From assembly GCA_003696975.1 (NCBI GenBank), contig RFGT01000084.1, forward strand, positions 1-44,505: a stretch of 44,505 nucleotides of DNA, written 5' to 3'. Source of the stretch: Nitrospirota bacterium (GTDB taxonomy: Bacteria; Nitrospirota; Nitrospiria; Nitrospirales; UBA8639). The translations under genes and the position numbers were made by a program. The notes beneath the pieces were generated by a model. The model was not told the origin of the DNA and ran no database searches. It saw only the letters and a program-made list of their open reading frames with translations. This document shows, one piece after another, positions 16,419-24,807 of this stretch (position 1 is its first letter; each line of letters opens with the position of its first letter).

Positions 16419-16460
16419 TATAATTGAGAATTTCAAGGAATTTCAAGAATTTGATATAAT
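16419..16460 (+). promoter_or_regulatory. Promoter region of the FmdB-type gene with two TATAAT boxes
   Basis: Two consensus TATAAT hexamers occur at 16419-16424 and 16455-16460. The second is preceded by TGA, giving a perfect extended -10 (TGnTATAAT). The -35 matches are poor, as is common with extended -10 promoters. The leader to the start codon would be about 57 bases. Confidence 0.5.
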
Positions 16461-16523
16461 AAAAACTTATGTTTTGCCACCAGTGGGTAACTCCGGTTCT
16501 GACGGAGAAAAAGGGGGATTTCA

Positions 16524-16835
16524 ATGCCATTGTATGAATACCAATGCCAAACATGTGACCACAAATTCGAGCGTATGCAATCGCTGAGCGCCCTAGATGA
16601 AGCAACACCATGCCCACGTTGCCATGGAGAGAAGACTAAACGGCTTATGTCTTCATTTGCCTCACATGTTAAAGGAACTCGTAAGCCAGGTTTTTCAGAA
16701 ATGAAAGCGTACCAAATGTATCATGAACGAATGGACAAATTTTCCAAGCTTCCCCCGATTGTTGGAGCCAGAGCCATGCCAGGACCGCCGAATATGACTC
16801 AACCCACTGATTCTGGGACGAGTCCGGACTCATAA
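16524..16835 (+). CDS. FmdB-type zinc-ribbon protein
   Basis: A 103-residue protein whose first 45 residues are the FmdB/CxxC zinc ribbon: MPLYEYQCQTCDHKFE, then ATPCPRCHG. The four cysteines should bind one zinc. The rest is low in complexity and probably disordered. The family takes its name from FmdB, a proposed regulator of formamidase/amidase genes in Methylophilus, but most members have no known role. GGGG upstream of the ATG gives a good ribosome site. It is transcribed away from the small minus-strand genes. Confidence 0.88.
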   Translation: MPLYEYQCQTCDHKFERMQSLSALDEATPCPRCHGEKTKRLMSSFASHVKGTRKPGFSEMKAYQMYHERMDKFSKLPPIVGARAMPGPPNMTQPTDSGTSPDS

Positions 16836-17056
16836 CCTCCGAAACCCCAACTGTGGAGACGAACAGGATTGGCTGTTTTTGTTATAGACGGGCGCGATAT
16901 CTCGAGATATAGACTTGACTTTTCATTTTCTAACAAGAAATGATGCACCTCCCTTTGAGGGGGATCGGCTTTTTCTCTCGCTTTTTTATGCAAGTGGAGG
17001 CACACAAGCGAGTTTCTTTGCCTAAGCATACCGCCAGAAAGCCCGTTTGGAAGATA

Positions 17057-17941
17057 ATGCAGGCGCTCAAGACAATTTTCTTTGCCATTGGATTCGTTTT
17101 GGTAATAGGATGGTTTTTCCCCGCTGATGCGACCACGGATTCGAAAAATCCTCCTGAACTAGCTGGCTCCTGCCTTGTCATTGGCAATGGTCCCGAACGA
17201 TACGCGATTGAGTCATTAGCTCGGGAGTTTGAAGCCATAAATCCTAAGGTCTCGATCGATTTCTTTTGGCATCCTAATGCGAAGCCAGTGAAGGCTGTGC
17301 GTTCTCACCAGGCAGATATTGCCGTGACGGGCATCGTCGAAGATGATCTTCCTTCCACGATTATTGCCTGGGATGGGATCGCCGTCATCACAAATTTCGC
17401 AAATCCAATTGAAGCGGTCACGACCGAGCAACTGGCGGCGATTTTTTCAGGAAAAGTGAGGTTGTGGTCGCAAGTCTATGAAGAAGGCCCCGAAGCTCGC
17501 ATCAAACTGATCAACCGAGCATGGAACCAAAACATCCGTCAGGGATTTGAAAAGCTCCTGGGTATTACAGGAAAAACCCCTAGACGGACACGTGTTGTGG
17601 GGAGTGAATTGGAGGCATTTCACGCCGTAACTGGAGATATTTATGCCATCTCCTACGTTTCAATGGGACCGGCATTGCAAGCGCATAAAGATGGATATGG
17701 CATAACCCTGTTGTTTATTGACGGAATTGAGCCTGAATACCAAACCGTCTTGGACGGATCGTACCCGCTGCGTCGACCTGTGGTCTTTGTAATGAACGAG
17801 AACGCTTCTCCAATCGCCCTCGCCTTTCGTGATTTTGTGCTCTCTCCTGCTGGACAGCGACTGATCAAAATTGGAGCAAGCGGCTTGTACCAAGACAAAA
17901 CTCGTTCCGTCATCAAATACTACCCTCTCCGTCCTGACTGA
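17057..17941 (+). CDS. PstS-like periplasmic substrate-binding protein
   Basis: A 294-residue exported protein of the phosphate-type periplasmic binding superfamily. A signal peptide (TIFFAIGFVLVIGWFFPADA) is followed by GSCLVIGNGPERYAIESLAREFE, then the typical DIAVTGI, WDGIAVITNFANPIEAVTTEQLAAIFSGKV and SLELPAGQRLI-like end (FRDFVLSPAGQRLIKIGASG). The IFSGKVRLWSQV segment is characteristic of PstS relatives. No pstC, pstA or pstB is near, so it may act in sensing or work with a distant transporter; phosphate is not proven as ligand. The frame opens at 16940, but the ATG at 17057 starts the signal peptide cleanly and has GGAAG just upstream, with short spacing. The start is therefore moderately sure. 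Confidence 0.82.
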   Translation: MQALKTIFFAIGFVLVIGWFFPADATTDSKNPPELAGSCLVIGNGPERYAIESLAREFEAINPKVSIDFFWHPNAKPVKAVRSHQADIAVTGIVEDDLPSTIIAWDGIAVITNFANPIEAVTTEQLAAIFSGKVRLWSQVYEEGPEARIKLINRAWNQNIRQGFEKLLGITGKTPRRTRVVGSELEAFHAVTGDIYAISYVSMGPALQAHKDGYGITLLFIDGIEPEYQTVLDGSYPLRRPVVFVMNENASPIALAFRDFVLSPAGQRLIKIGASGLYQDKTRSVIKYYPLRPD

Positions 17942-18014
17942 TTCCCCACAACTAAGAAGCGGGAACGACTCCGGTGACCACGAACCACAAATCCTTGATT
18001 AGCGAAAAAAGATG

Positions 18015-18034
18015 AGGTGTTGTGCGAGACACCT
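18015..18034. repeat. Hairpin upstream of pyruvate carboxylase subunit A
   Basis: AGGTGT and ACACCT pair exactly around TGTGCGAG. It lies between the PstS-like gene and the next gene. There is no T-run behind it, so its role as a terminator or leader structure is open. Confidence 0.4.
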
Positions 18035-18087
18035 GATATTCTGAAGGACGACTGTAGAGGACCATACACTCATCAGCAGGCAGCAGC

Positions 18088-19506
18088 ATGTTTAGAAAGA
18101 TTCTCGTCGCAAATCGGGGAGAAATCGCCATGCGTGTCATTCGCGCCTGCCGGGAACTTAATATCGCGACCGCTGCAATCTATGCCGAATGTGACGCTAC
18201 GGCGATTTACGTCAAAAAAGCCAATGAAGCGTATTTGGTCGGCCCTGGTCCTCTACAAGGATTTTTAGATGCCGAGCAGATTGTCGGACTTGCCAAACGC
18301 ATTGGAGCCGATGCCATTCACCCCGGATATGGATTTTTATCGGAGCAAGCTCCATTTGCTGAACTCTGCCAACAAGCTGGTATCACCTTCATTGGTCCAT
18401 TTCCTCATACTCTCGCCTTATTGGGAGATAAAGTGAAGGCTCGTGAGCTGGCCAAAAAGATTGGAGTTCCCGTTGTGCCGGGTACTGATGGCCCAGTCCG
18501 GAGCGTTGAAGAGGCCCTTGCCTTTTGCCGGTCTGTGGGATATCCCGTAATGGTCAAAGCAAGTGCTGGTGGCGGTGGACGCGGGCTACGGGTTGCCCGA
18601 TCCGATGAAGAGCTTGTCGCCGCTATGGAATCGGGCGCGCGAGAAGCGCAAGCTGCGTTTGGCAATGCAGAGCTCTTTATCGAGAAATTCATTGAACGGC
18701 CTCATCATATTGAGTTTCAACTCTTGGCTGATCTCGATGGGTATGTGGTGCATTTGGGGGAGCGAGATTGCTCGATTCAGCGGCGGCACCAAAAACTGAT
18801 TGAAATCGCACCCTCTCTCGTTCTCACCCCACGACTTCGCGCGGAAATGGGAGAAGCCGCCATTGCCCTAGCTAGAGCCGCTCATTTTCACAACGCAGGC
18901 ACAGTGGAGTTTTTACTAGACCAAGACGGGCGGTACTATTTCATTGAAATGAATCCTCGCATTCAGGTAGAGCACACCGTGACGGAACAGATCACGGCAG
19001 TCGACATTGTTCAGTCACAGATCTGGATTGCAGCCGGCCGGCCCTTGATGTTTGGGCAGCATGAAGTCAGTCTCCAAGGGTACGCAATTCAATGCCGGAT
19101 CAATGCAGAAGATCCACAAAATGGATTTCGTCCGTCCTCGGGGAAAATTACCGCTTATCTTTCACCGGGAGGCATTGGGGTCCGTATCGACGGGGCTGTA
19201 TATAAGGATTATACGGTGCCTCCCTATTATGATGCCCTGCTTGCCAAACTGACGGTTCGAGGCCGAACATGGAACGAAACCGTTCGGCGGACTCACCGGT
19301 CTCTTGAAGAATTCGTCCTCCGTGGAGTAAAAACCACCATTCCGTTTATGATGAAAATCATGGAGGAACCGGATTTTCGCGCAGGACGATTCGATACCTC
19401 CTATCTCGATACCCATCCAGAGTTATACAACTATGAACATGTTCGTGAACCCGAGGATCTGGTGGCAGCGCTGTCTGCAGCTATTGCCGCATATGAAGGA
19501 TTGTAG
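18088..19506 (+). CDS. pycA: Pyruvate carboxylase subunit A (biotin carboxylase)
   Basis: A 472-residue biotin carboxylase, which uses ATP and bicarbonate to carboxylate biotin. The N-terminal domain begins FRKILVANRGEIAMRVIRA. The ATP-grasp glycine-rich loop VKASAGGGGRGLRVA, the LGERDCSIQRRHQKLIE block and the catalytic EMNPRIQVEHTVTE follow. The C-terminal domain has AIQCRINAEDPQNGF. This type serves both acetyl-CoA carboxylase and two-subunit pyruvate carboxylase; the adjacent oxaloacetate-decarboxylase-type subunit decides for pyruvate carboxylase. The gap to pycB is 106 bases. The ATG has only a weak purine stretch upstream. The enzyme feeds oxaloacetate into the TCA cycle, reductive in Nitrospira if that placement is right. 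Confidence 0.93.
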   Translation: MFRKILVANRGEIAMRVIRACRELNIATAAIYAECDATAIYVKKANEAYLVGPGPLQGFLDAEQIVGLAKRIGADAIHPGYGFLSEQAPFAELCQQAGITFIGPFPHTLALLGDKVKARELAKKIGVPVVPGTDGPVRSVEEALAFCRSVGYPVMVKASAGGGGRGLRVARSDEELVAAMESGAREAQAAFGNAELFIEKFIERPHHIEFQLLADLDGYVVHLGERDCSIQRRHQKLIEIAPSLVLTPRLRAEMGEAAIALARAAHFHNAGTVEFLLDQDGRYYFIEMNPRIQVEHTVTEQITAVDIVQSQIWIAAGRPLMFGQHEVSLQGYAIQCRINAEDPQNGFRPSSGKITAYLSPGGIGVRIDGAVYKDYTVPPYYDALLAKLTVRGRTWNETVRRTHRSLEEFVLRGVKTTIPFMMKIMEEPDFRAGRFDTSYLDTHPELYNYEHVREPEDLVAALSAAIAAYEGL

Positions 19507-19612
19507 AGCGTCGTCGCTGTTGTGACTCTCTTCGCTCTCAGGGGAAAGCGCTTCACGGAGACGGAGGATTTCCTGTTCTTTTGAAGAAGACGCCCCTTTA
19601 AGGAACCTGTCT

Positions 19613-21541
19613 ATGGCTATAAAACGATCGCGCCGGCAAGCTCGACCGTCTTACACGAAACGGGCACAAAAATCAGCGCCAGCGTTTGAGCTGGAACCAT
19701 CTCCCGCTCGGCAGCTTTACCTGACGGATGTGGCGTTGCGGGACGGACATCAATCACTATTGGCAACACGTATGCGCACAGAGGACCTTCTGCCGGCAGC
19801 CGAGCAATTGGATCGAGTTGGATTCTGGTCGCTGGAAGTTTGGGGAGGGGCGACATACGATACGTGTCTTCGATTTCTTAAGGAAGATCCCTGGGAACGG
19901 CTCCGTGCTTTTCGGGCTGCGGCCCCAAATACTCGCCTGCAAATGCTTCTGCGCGGACAGAATCTCGTGGGATACCGCCATTATGCCGATGATGTCTTGG
20001 AACGGTTTATTGAGCGTTCCGCGGAAAACGGAATCGATGTCTTCCGCATCTTTGATGCCCTCAATGATATTCGAAACCTCAAACATGCCATGCACATCGT
20101 TAAGCAATGTGGCAAGCATGTGGAGGCTGCGATTTGTTATACGGTGAGTCCGGTCCATAGCCTGCATCACTTTGTCGAGCTCGCTAAACAGCTCGAGGAT
20201 CTGGGCACCGACACTATTTGTATCAAGGACATGGCAGGCTTGCTCCCCCCGTTCGAAGCCTATGAGTTAGTACGGCGCCTCAAGGCAGCAGTCCATGTGC
20301 CCTTGCATTTGCATACGCATTATACTTCTGGCATGGCTTCGATGTCTGCTTTGATGGCCGTATTGGGTGGGTTGGATATCTTGGACACCGCTATGTCGCC
20401 ATTGTCTGGGGGAACGTCTCATCCTCCAACGGAATCGTTGATTGCCGCCTTGCGACACACACCCTACGACACCAAATTGGATCTCAACCAGTTGACACCG
20501 GTGGCGGAACATCTCCGGGCTGCCCGGAAAAAGTATCACCAATTCGAAAGCGATTTTACCGGTGTTGATACGGATATTCTCCTCTCTCAAGTGCCAGGTG
20601 GCATGTTGTCCAACTTAGCCGCTCAACTCGCGGAACAACAAGCTATCGACAAAATGAAAGCCGTACTGGAAGAAATTCCTCGAGTTCGAAAGGATATGGG
20701 GTATCCTCCGCTGGTGACTCCGACGAGTCAAATTGTGGGGACCCAAGCCACATTGAACGTCCTGACCGGAGAACGCTACAAAGTCATGACTAATGAGACC
20801 AAGAACTACTTCCGGGGGCTCTATGGCAAACCTCCAGGGTCCGTGAACTCCAAAATTCGCGCGCAAGCCTTAGAGGGGGAGTCCCCTATTAGTGGCAGGC
20901 CGGCTGATAGTTTGGAGCCCGAATTAGAGCAGGCCAAGGCTGAAGTGGCGGACAAAAATCTTTCAGAAGAAGATCTTCTCTCTTATGCGCTGTTTCCCTC
21001 CATCGCGTTGCAATATTTTGATGAGCGTGAACGAGGGGAACTCAAGCCAGAAACCCTCGAGCCCGCTCCTAAGAGCGGACCAGCCGTTGCGCACGAGCTC
21101 CATCTCGCCCCCATCGAGTTCAAGGTTATGCTTCATGGGGAATCGTATCATGTTCGTATTTCTGGATCGGGCCAAACTGTGGATGGCCGGAAACCCTATT
21201 ACATCAAAATCGACGACCGACTCGAGGAAGTGTATCTTGAACCCATTCAGGAAGTACTTGCTGGGGAACCTGACACGCATCTCGCCTCCAGCAATGTCAA
21301 ACCCGGCAAACGTCCTAAGCCGGCAACTCCTGGGGACGTCACCACTCCCATGCCGGGTCGACTCGTCAAAATTCTTGTGGCCAAGGGAGACCATGTAGCG
21401 ACAGGTGATCCTCTTCTCGTCGTTGAAGCCATGAAAATGGAAAACCGTGTCACTGCTCCCATCGAAGGAGAAGTCAAAGCAATTTATGTGCAAGAGGGAG
21501 ATCAGGTCACCCCTGAGGAAACACTGATTCACCTTGAATAG
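19613..21541 (+). CDS. pycB: Pyruvate carboxylase subunit B (carboxyltransferase with biotinyl domain)
   Basis: A 642-residue carboxyltransferase-biotin carrier. After a basic 30-residue start comes the HMGL-like barrel: TDVALRDGHQSLLATRMRT, FRIFDALND, the lysine-containing IKDMAGLL (the lysine is carbamylated in relatives) and the metal-binding HLHTHYTSG. The PYC/OADA domain follows, and the last 80 residues are a biotinyl domain with EAMKMEN, the biotin being attached to about K608. The linker before the biotinyl domain (residues about 545-570) is proline- and lysine-rich. AAGGA lies eight bases before the ATG. No membrane beta subunit of a decarboxylase sodium pump is near, so pyruvate carboxylase is favoured over oxaloacetate decarboxylase. 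Confidence 0.93.
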   Translation: MAIKRSRRQARPSYTKRAQKSAPAFELEPSPARQLYLTDVALRDGHQSLLATRMRTEDLLPAAEQLDRVGFWSLEVWGGATYDTCLRFLKEDPWERLRAFRAAAPNTRLQMLLRGQNLVGYRHYADDVLERFIERSAENGIDVFRIFDALNDIRNLKHAMHIVKQCGKHVEAAICYTVSPVHSLHHFVELAKQLEDLGTDTICIKDMAGLLPPFEAYELVRRLKAAVHVPLHLHTHYTSGMASMSALMAVLGGLDILDTAMSPLSGGTSHPPTESLIAALRHTPYDTKLDLNQLTPVAEHLRAARKKYHQFESDFTGVDTDILLSQVPGGMLSNLAAQLAEQQAIDKMKAVLEEIPRVRKDMGYPPLVTPTSQIVGTQATLNVLTGERYKVMTNETKNYFRGLYGKPPGSVNSKIRAQALEGESPISGRPADSLEPELEQAKAEVADKNLSEEDLLSYALFPSIALQYFDERERGELKPETLEPAPKSGPAVAHELHLAPIEFKVMLHGESYHVRISGSGQTVDGRKPYYIKIDDRLEEVYLEPIQEVLAGEPDTHLASSNVKPGKRPKPATPGDVTTPMPGRLVKILVAKGDHVATGDPLLVVEAMKMENRVTAPIEGEVKAIYVQEGDQVTPEETLIHLE

Positions 21542-21595
21542 CTACCTTGGCAAGGTGGCAACAAGCAGGATCTATTCCTATGTGCTCCCTCGCCT

Positions 21596-22492
21596 ATGCT
21601 TTTTCGCGATGCTATCACATCGTTGTTTCCCTCTGACATCACCTTGTTTCAGCGATGGCCTGTATCCTATACCCAGGTCGAACACTGTCGGTTAGCCTAC
21701 CTCGATCACGGCGTGGGAACACCCCTCGTACTCTTACACGGATTCGGGGGAAGCATGTGGCAATGGGAGCATCAACAACACTCCTTATCCAGGCATTGCC
21801 GCATCCTTACCCCAGATCTCCCTGGCTCAGGTCTGTCTGAGAAACCAAGGATTGCTTATTCTCCAGAGTATCTGGTCCGTGCCATGCAAACATTCATACA
21901 TTACCTTAATCTCCATCCGGTGACCCTTATTGGCCATTCCATGGGTGCGGGTTTGGCACTTGCCTTGGCATTGACTGAACCCGGCCGGATCGCCAGACTC
22001 GTGCTCATTGCCGGCTTTCCCCCTCGACTGTTGAACAGTATCGCCTCTCCCCTATATGCCGCCTTTCTCCGGACTTCTCCCCCGCTTTGGTTGGCTCGAT
22101 TGGGAAATCGGATCGCCGGGCGCTGGTTGGCCCGACGCGTCTTGCAGGAAATCATTCACCAAGATCGTCTCATTACCCCCCTAGTTGTCGAGCGTTCGTA
22201 TCGGGCCCGTGTTGATCCAGGGTTTCTTCCTCCTCTGTATTCTCTGATGCGACATCTCGAGGAATGGGACACAACCTATGGATTACGTTTAGCCGAGATT
22301 CAGATCCCTACGCTCATCATCTGGGGAACACACGACCGTATCTTTCCACTCGAGGTGGGGAAAGACCTTCATGCCTTACTTTCCCGTTCCTCCTTCCTTG
22401 TTATCCCAGAGACCGGCCATATGCCGCAATGGGAGTCGCCCGATCAGGTTAACGCGGCCATTTTGGAATTTCTCCAAATCCGCGAGGGGTAA
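21596..22492 (+). CDS. Alpha/beta hydrolase
   Basis: A 298-residue alpha/beta-hydrolase-fold protein. The oxyanion-hole motif LLHGFGGSMWQWE, the nucleophile elbow GHSMGAG, the acid in IWGTHDRIFP and the histidine in TGHMPQWE are all present, so the triad Ser-Asp-His is complete. The pattern is that of the MhpC/BphD-like group that cleaves esters, C-C bonds or haloalkanes, but the substrate cannot be named. Between elbow and acid is a helical cap (SIASPLYAAFLRTSPPLWLARL) typical of lipid-facing members. It has no clear ribosome site. It stands 54 bases after pycB and 87 bases before the peroxidase-like gene, so co-transcription is likely. Confidence 0.85.
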   Translation: MLFRDAITSLFPSDITLFQRWPVSYTQVEHCRLAYLDHGVGTPLVLLHGFGGSMWQWEHQQHSLSRHCRILTPDLPGSGLSEKPRIAYSPEYLVRAMQTFIHYLNLHPVTLIGHSMGAGLALALALTEPGRIARLVLIAGFPPRLLNSIASPLYAAFLRTSPPLWLARLGNRIAGRWLARRVLQEIIHQDRLITPLVVERSYRARVDPGFLPPLYSLMRHLEEWDTTYGLRLAEIQIPTLIIWGTHDRIFPLEVGKDLHALLSRSSFLVIPETGHMPQWESPDQVNAAILEFLQIREG

Positions 22493-22579
22493 AAGCAGAG
22501 AAATCTTGGCGGCAGCCGCCTGAAATACCCCCTTGAAGAATCTGCTGGTCTTGCTGGATACTGCTTGAAAGAGCGGCAT

Positions 22580-23347
22580 ATGATGAACAACATCACCATG
22601 GATGGTCTCATGACAACATGGCGGCTGTGGATTTCCTGCTGTCTCATTATCCTTGGGGGATGGACTGGGTGTACGATGGTGTCCCCACCAGACGGTTCCG
22701 GTTTTACCTATCAAGCCATTCCTGTAGCCACAGGGACGGTCCCTACTGGAGATGGCTCTTCTGTGACATTTCGAGGGAAAGCCATCGCCTTAAGCGGCAC
22801 TGGCATCCAAGCGGGAGAACGACTGCGTCCCGCTATTGTCACCAGACCAGATCTGTCTCTCATGGATTTGACAGAAACGAGTGGTACGATCCGGATTATC
22901 AGTGTGGTGCCTTCCTTGGATACCAGAGTGTGTGAACAACAAACGCATTACCTCAGTGAAAAAAACCAGGGGCTCGACAACCTGGTCTCCCTGTACACTG
23001 TCAGCGTGGACACTCCTTTCGCTCAGGCTCGTTTCGCCAGAGAGGCTGGTATCCGCAATGTCTCCTTTTTCTCAGATTATCGAGGAGCGAGATTTGGACG
23101 AGCTCATGGATTGTTTATCGAGGATCTCCATATTTTGGCTCGGGCCATCATGGTTGTCGATCAGTATAATGTCGTCCGCTATCTTCAGGTAACACCAGAT
23201 CTTGCTTCTATGCCGGATATGGAGGCTGCGTTTAAGGCAGCTCGGGCCCTTATCTCACAAGAGTCAGCCACAAGTCGGATTGCCTCCAACTTCCCACCGG
23301 GTGATGCACCATCTCGGAATCCAGCCGAACGGTTATTCACCCCTTGA
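22580..23347 (+). CDS. Membrane-anchored thiol-peroxidase (Tpx)-like protein
   Basis: A 255-residue protein of the Tpx/peroxiredoxin family with an added N-terminal membrane segment (WISCCLIILGGWTGC), which may be a lipoprotein signal; its lipobox is weak because tryptophan is at -3. The Tpx core begins with VTFRGKAIALSG. The catalytic motif PSLDTRVCEQQ keeps the peroxidatic cysteine (about C118). The resolving cysteine of E. coli Tpx, in its PFAQSRFC segment, is replaced: here PFAQARFA. No other cysteine follows, so this would be a one-cysteine enzyme. Several ATGs (22580, 22583, 22598, 22610) could start it and the upstream GAGCGG is weak. It likely reduces peroxides in the periplasm. The TenA gene follows eight bases after its stop. 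Confidence 0.82.
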   Translation: MMNNITMDGLMTTWRLWISCCLIILGGWTGCTMVSPPDGSGFTYQAIPVATGTVPTGDGSSVTFRGKAIALSGTGIQAGERLRPAIVTRPDLSLMDLTETSGTIRIISVVPSLDTRVCEQQTHYLSEKNQGLDNLVSLYTVSVDTPFAQARFAREAGIRNVSFFSDYRGARFGRAHGLFIEDLHILARAIMVVDQYNVVRYLQVTPDLASMPDMEAAFKAARALISQESATSRIASNFPPGDAPSRNPAERLFTP

Positions 23348-23355
23348 GGCCTTTG

Positions 23356-24024
23356 ATGAGTTTTACAGAAAAGTTACGGAGGCAAGCTCGTCAGATTTGG
23401 GAAGCACAAATTGAACATCCCTTCGTTATCTCCCTCGGAAAGGGGACGCTCCCTCAACGAAAATTTCGGTTTTATATCCTGCAGGATGCCCGATTTCTCG
23501 AGGAACTTGCCAAAGTCTTTGCGTTAGGCGTGCACCGGGCTCCTGATCCAGACACCGCCTTGTCCTTTGCAAAACTTGTCGATGAGACAATCCGTGTAGA
23601 GCGCGGGCTTCACGAACAGTATGGAAAGCGATGGAAGCTTTCCCGTACGGCCATGCAACGAACACCTATGGCCCCCACTACCTATGCCTACACTCGACAT
23701 ATGTTGACCGTTGCTCAACAAGGTACATTAGGGGAATTGACAGCAGTTACACTTCCCTGTGCCTGGATTTACTGCCTGATTGGCCAGCATCTCTTGAGAA
23801 ATGGGCCGCCCGATCCGAAGCATCCGTATAGGGAGTGGTTACAACTCTATGGCGCCCCGGAGTTTGCCCGTGTGACTCACTGGATGCGAACACTTGTCGA
23901 TCGAGAAGCCAAGACCGCAAGTCAAAGGGAGAAAACCCGAATGGCAGACGCATTCTTGACAAGCTCCCGCTATGAGTGGATGTTCTGGGACATGGCTTGG
24001 CGTGAGGAACACTGGCCAATCTGA
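23356..24024 (+). CDS. TenA family aminopyrimidine aminohydrolase
   Basis: A 222-residue TenA-family protein. TenA hydrolyses the amino group of aminopyrimidines for thiamine salvage, and some members cleave thiamine. The residues known in Bacillus TenA sit at nearly the same numbers: D44 in ILQDARF, Y112, C135 and Y139 in TLPCAWIY, a tyrosine at 165 and E207 in SRYEWMFW. Only the tyrosine at 47 is changed, to phenylalanine. The catalytic cysteine and glutamate are therefore kept, which argues for an active TenA_C-type enzyme. The ATG at 23356 has GAGG six bases upstream, overlapping the end of the Tpx-like gene. No other thiamine genes adjoin it, although thiI lies 14 kb downstream. Confidence 0.88.
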   Translation: MSFTEKLRRQARQIWEAQIEHPFVISLGKGTLPQRKFRFYILQDARFLEELAKVFALGVHRAPDPDTALSFAKLVDETIRVERGLHEQYGKRWKLSRTAMQRTPMAPTTYAYTRHMLTVAQQGTLGELTAVTLPCAWIYCLIGQHLLRNGPPDPKHPYREWLQLYGAPEFARVTHWMRTLVDREAKTASQREKTRMADAFLTSSRYEWMFWDMAWREEHWPI

Positions 24025-24125
24025 TCCTCACATTCCCTACAGGAGAATGAGTGACATCAATGTGACAACAACCCGAGTGTGTGTTCTAAAGGCTTACTTT
24101 CCTCAGTAGAATCTGGCAGGGAAGC

Positions 24126-24650
24126 ATGTACCTCGCTGTGATGTTTTTTTTCACGATTCTCGGTATCTCGCTCATGGCCATTGGGCAACAGTGGTCCGTG
24201 ATCACCAAGCGAGATCGCGAGGCCGAGTTGGCGTTTCGGGGTTTTCGGATCCAAGAAGCCATTGCACGTTATGCGGCGGATTATGAAGTCTTCAAGGCCT
24301 CACGAGCGACTCGCTATCCACTGACACTCGAAGCGTTGACGAAAAAACCGAGGCGGTATTTACCCGTAGTCTATAAGGATCCTATCACTGGAGAAGACTT
24401 TGAACTCATCACCGTTGGCAAGGAAATCCGCGGTGTACGGAGTCGGAGTTTGGAAAAACCGCTAGACCGGGTGACTTTCAAGGGAGCGCCAACCTATCAT
24501 GCCTTCAAATTTGAGGCTTCTGATCGTACGCCGTGCAGGATGAGTGCCCTCAATTCTCCCATGTTTACTCCCTGTCCTCCCACTTCCATTCAGCGTAGCC
24601 CACAGAGTACCAAAAATTCCAAAGCCTCCAACAAAGAGGGACCTGCTTAA
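24126..24650 (+). CDS. Pseudopilin-like protein lacking a standard leader
   Basis: A 174-residue protein that starts directly with a hydrophobic helix (MYLAVMFFFTILGISLMAIG). A charged stretch (KRDREAELAFRG) and a globular part with YPLTLEALT, RYLPVVYKDPITGEDFELI and GVRSRS follow. This is the layout of a pseudopilin family seen in type II secretion and MSHA-like clusters, where the helix follows a short RGFTYLA leader. Here no ATG, GTG or TTG exists between the upstream stop (24087-24089) and 24126. The codons just before the ATG read IWQGS, so either an unusual start codon restores a leader or the protein is not processed. The tail is polar and disordered. It is the first gene of the secretion/pilus-like cluster. 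Confidence 0.65.
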   Translation: MYLAVMFFFTILGISLMAIGQQWSVITKRDREAELAFRGFRIQEAIARYAADYEVFKASRATRYPLTLEALTKKPRRYLPVVYKDPITGEDFELITVGKEIRGVRSRSLEKPLDRVTFKGAPTYHAFKFEASDRTPCRMSALNSPMFTPCPPTSIQRSPQSTKNSKASNKEGPA

Positions 24651-24706
24651 AGAACCCCCAACAAAGGCCTTAACCACCAGGGCTTCCTAACCGATAAACA
24701 CGGTAA

Positions 24707-24724
24707 CCCCTCGCTCGCGAGGGG
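24707..24724. repeat. GC-rich inverted repeat before the secretin gene
   Basis: CCCCTCG and CGAGGGG form a seven-base stem around CTCG, 84 bases before the secretin start codon. No T-run follows on either strand. It could attenuate or insulate the secretin message, or be an operator. Confidence 0.5.
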
Positions 24725-24807
24725 ATAACATGGTGTCACAAAGCCAATCTTTTTCCCTTTCCTGACGCTACCACAAATTCCATGCCAGGAAGTTCATTGA
24801 AGAAACA

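Noticed and set aside
24707-24724. Rho-independent terminator before the secretin gene
   Set aside because: The GC-rich stem is good but no T-run follows on either strand, and the genes on both sides belong to the same cluster.
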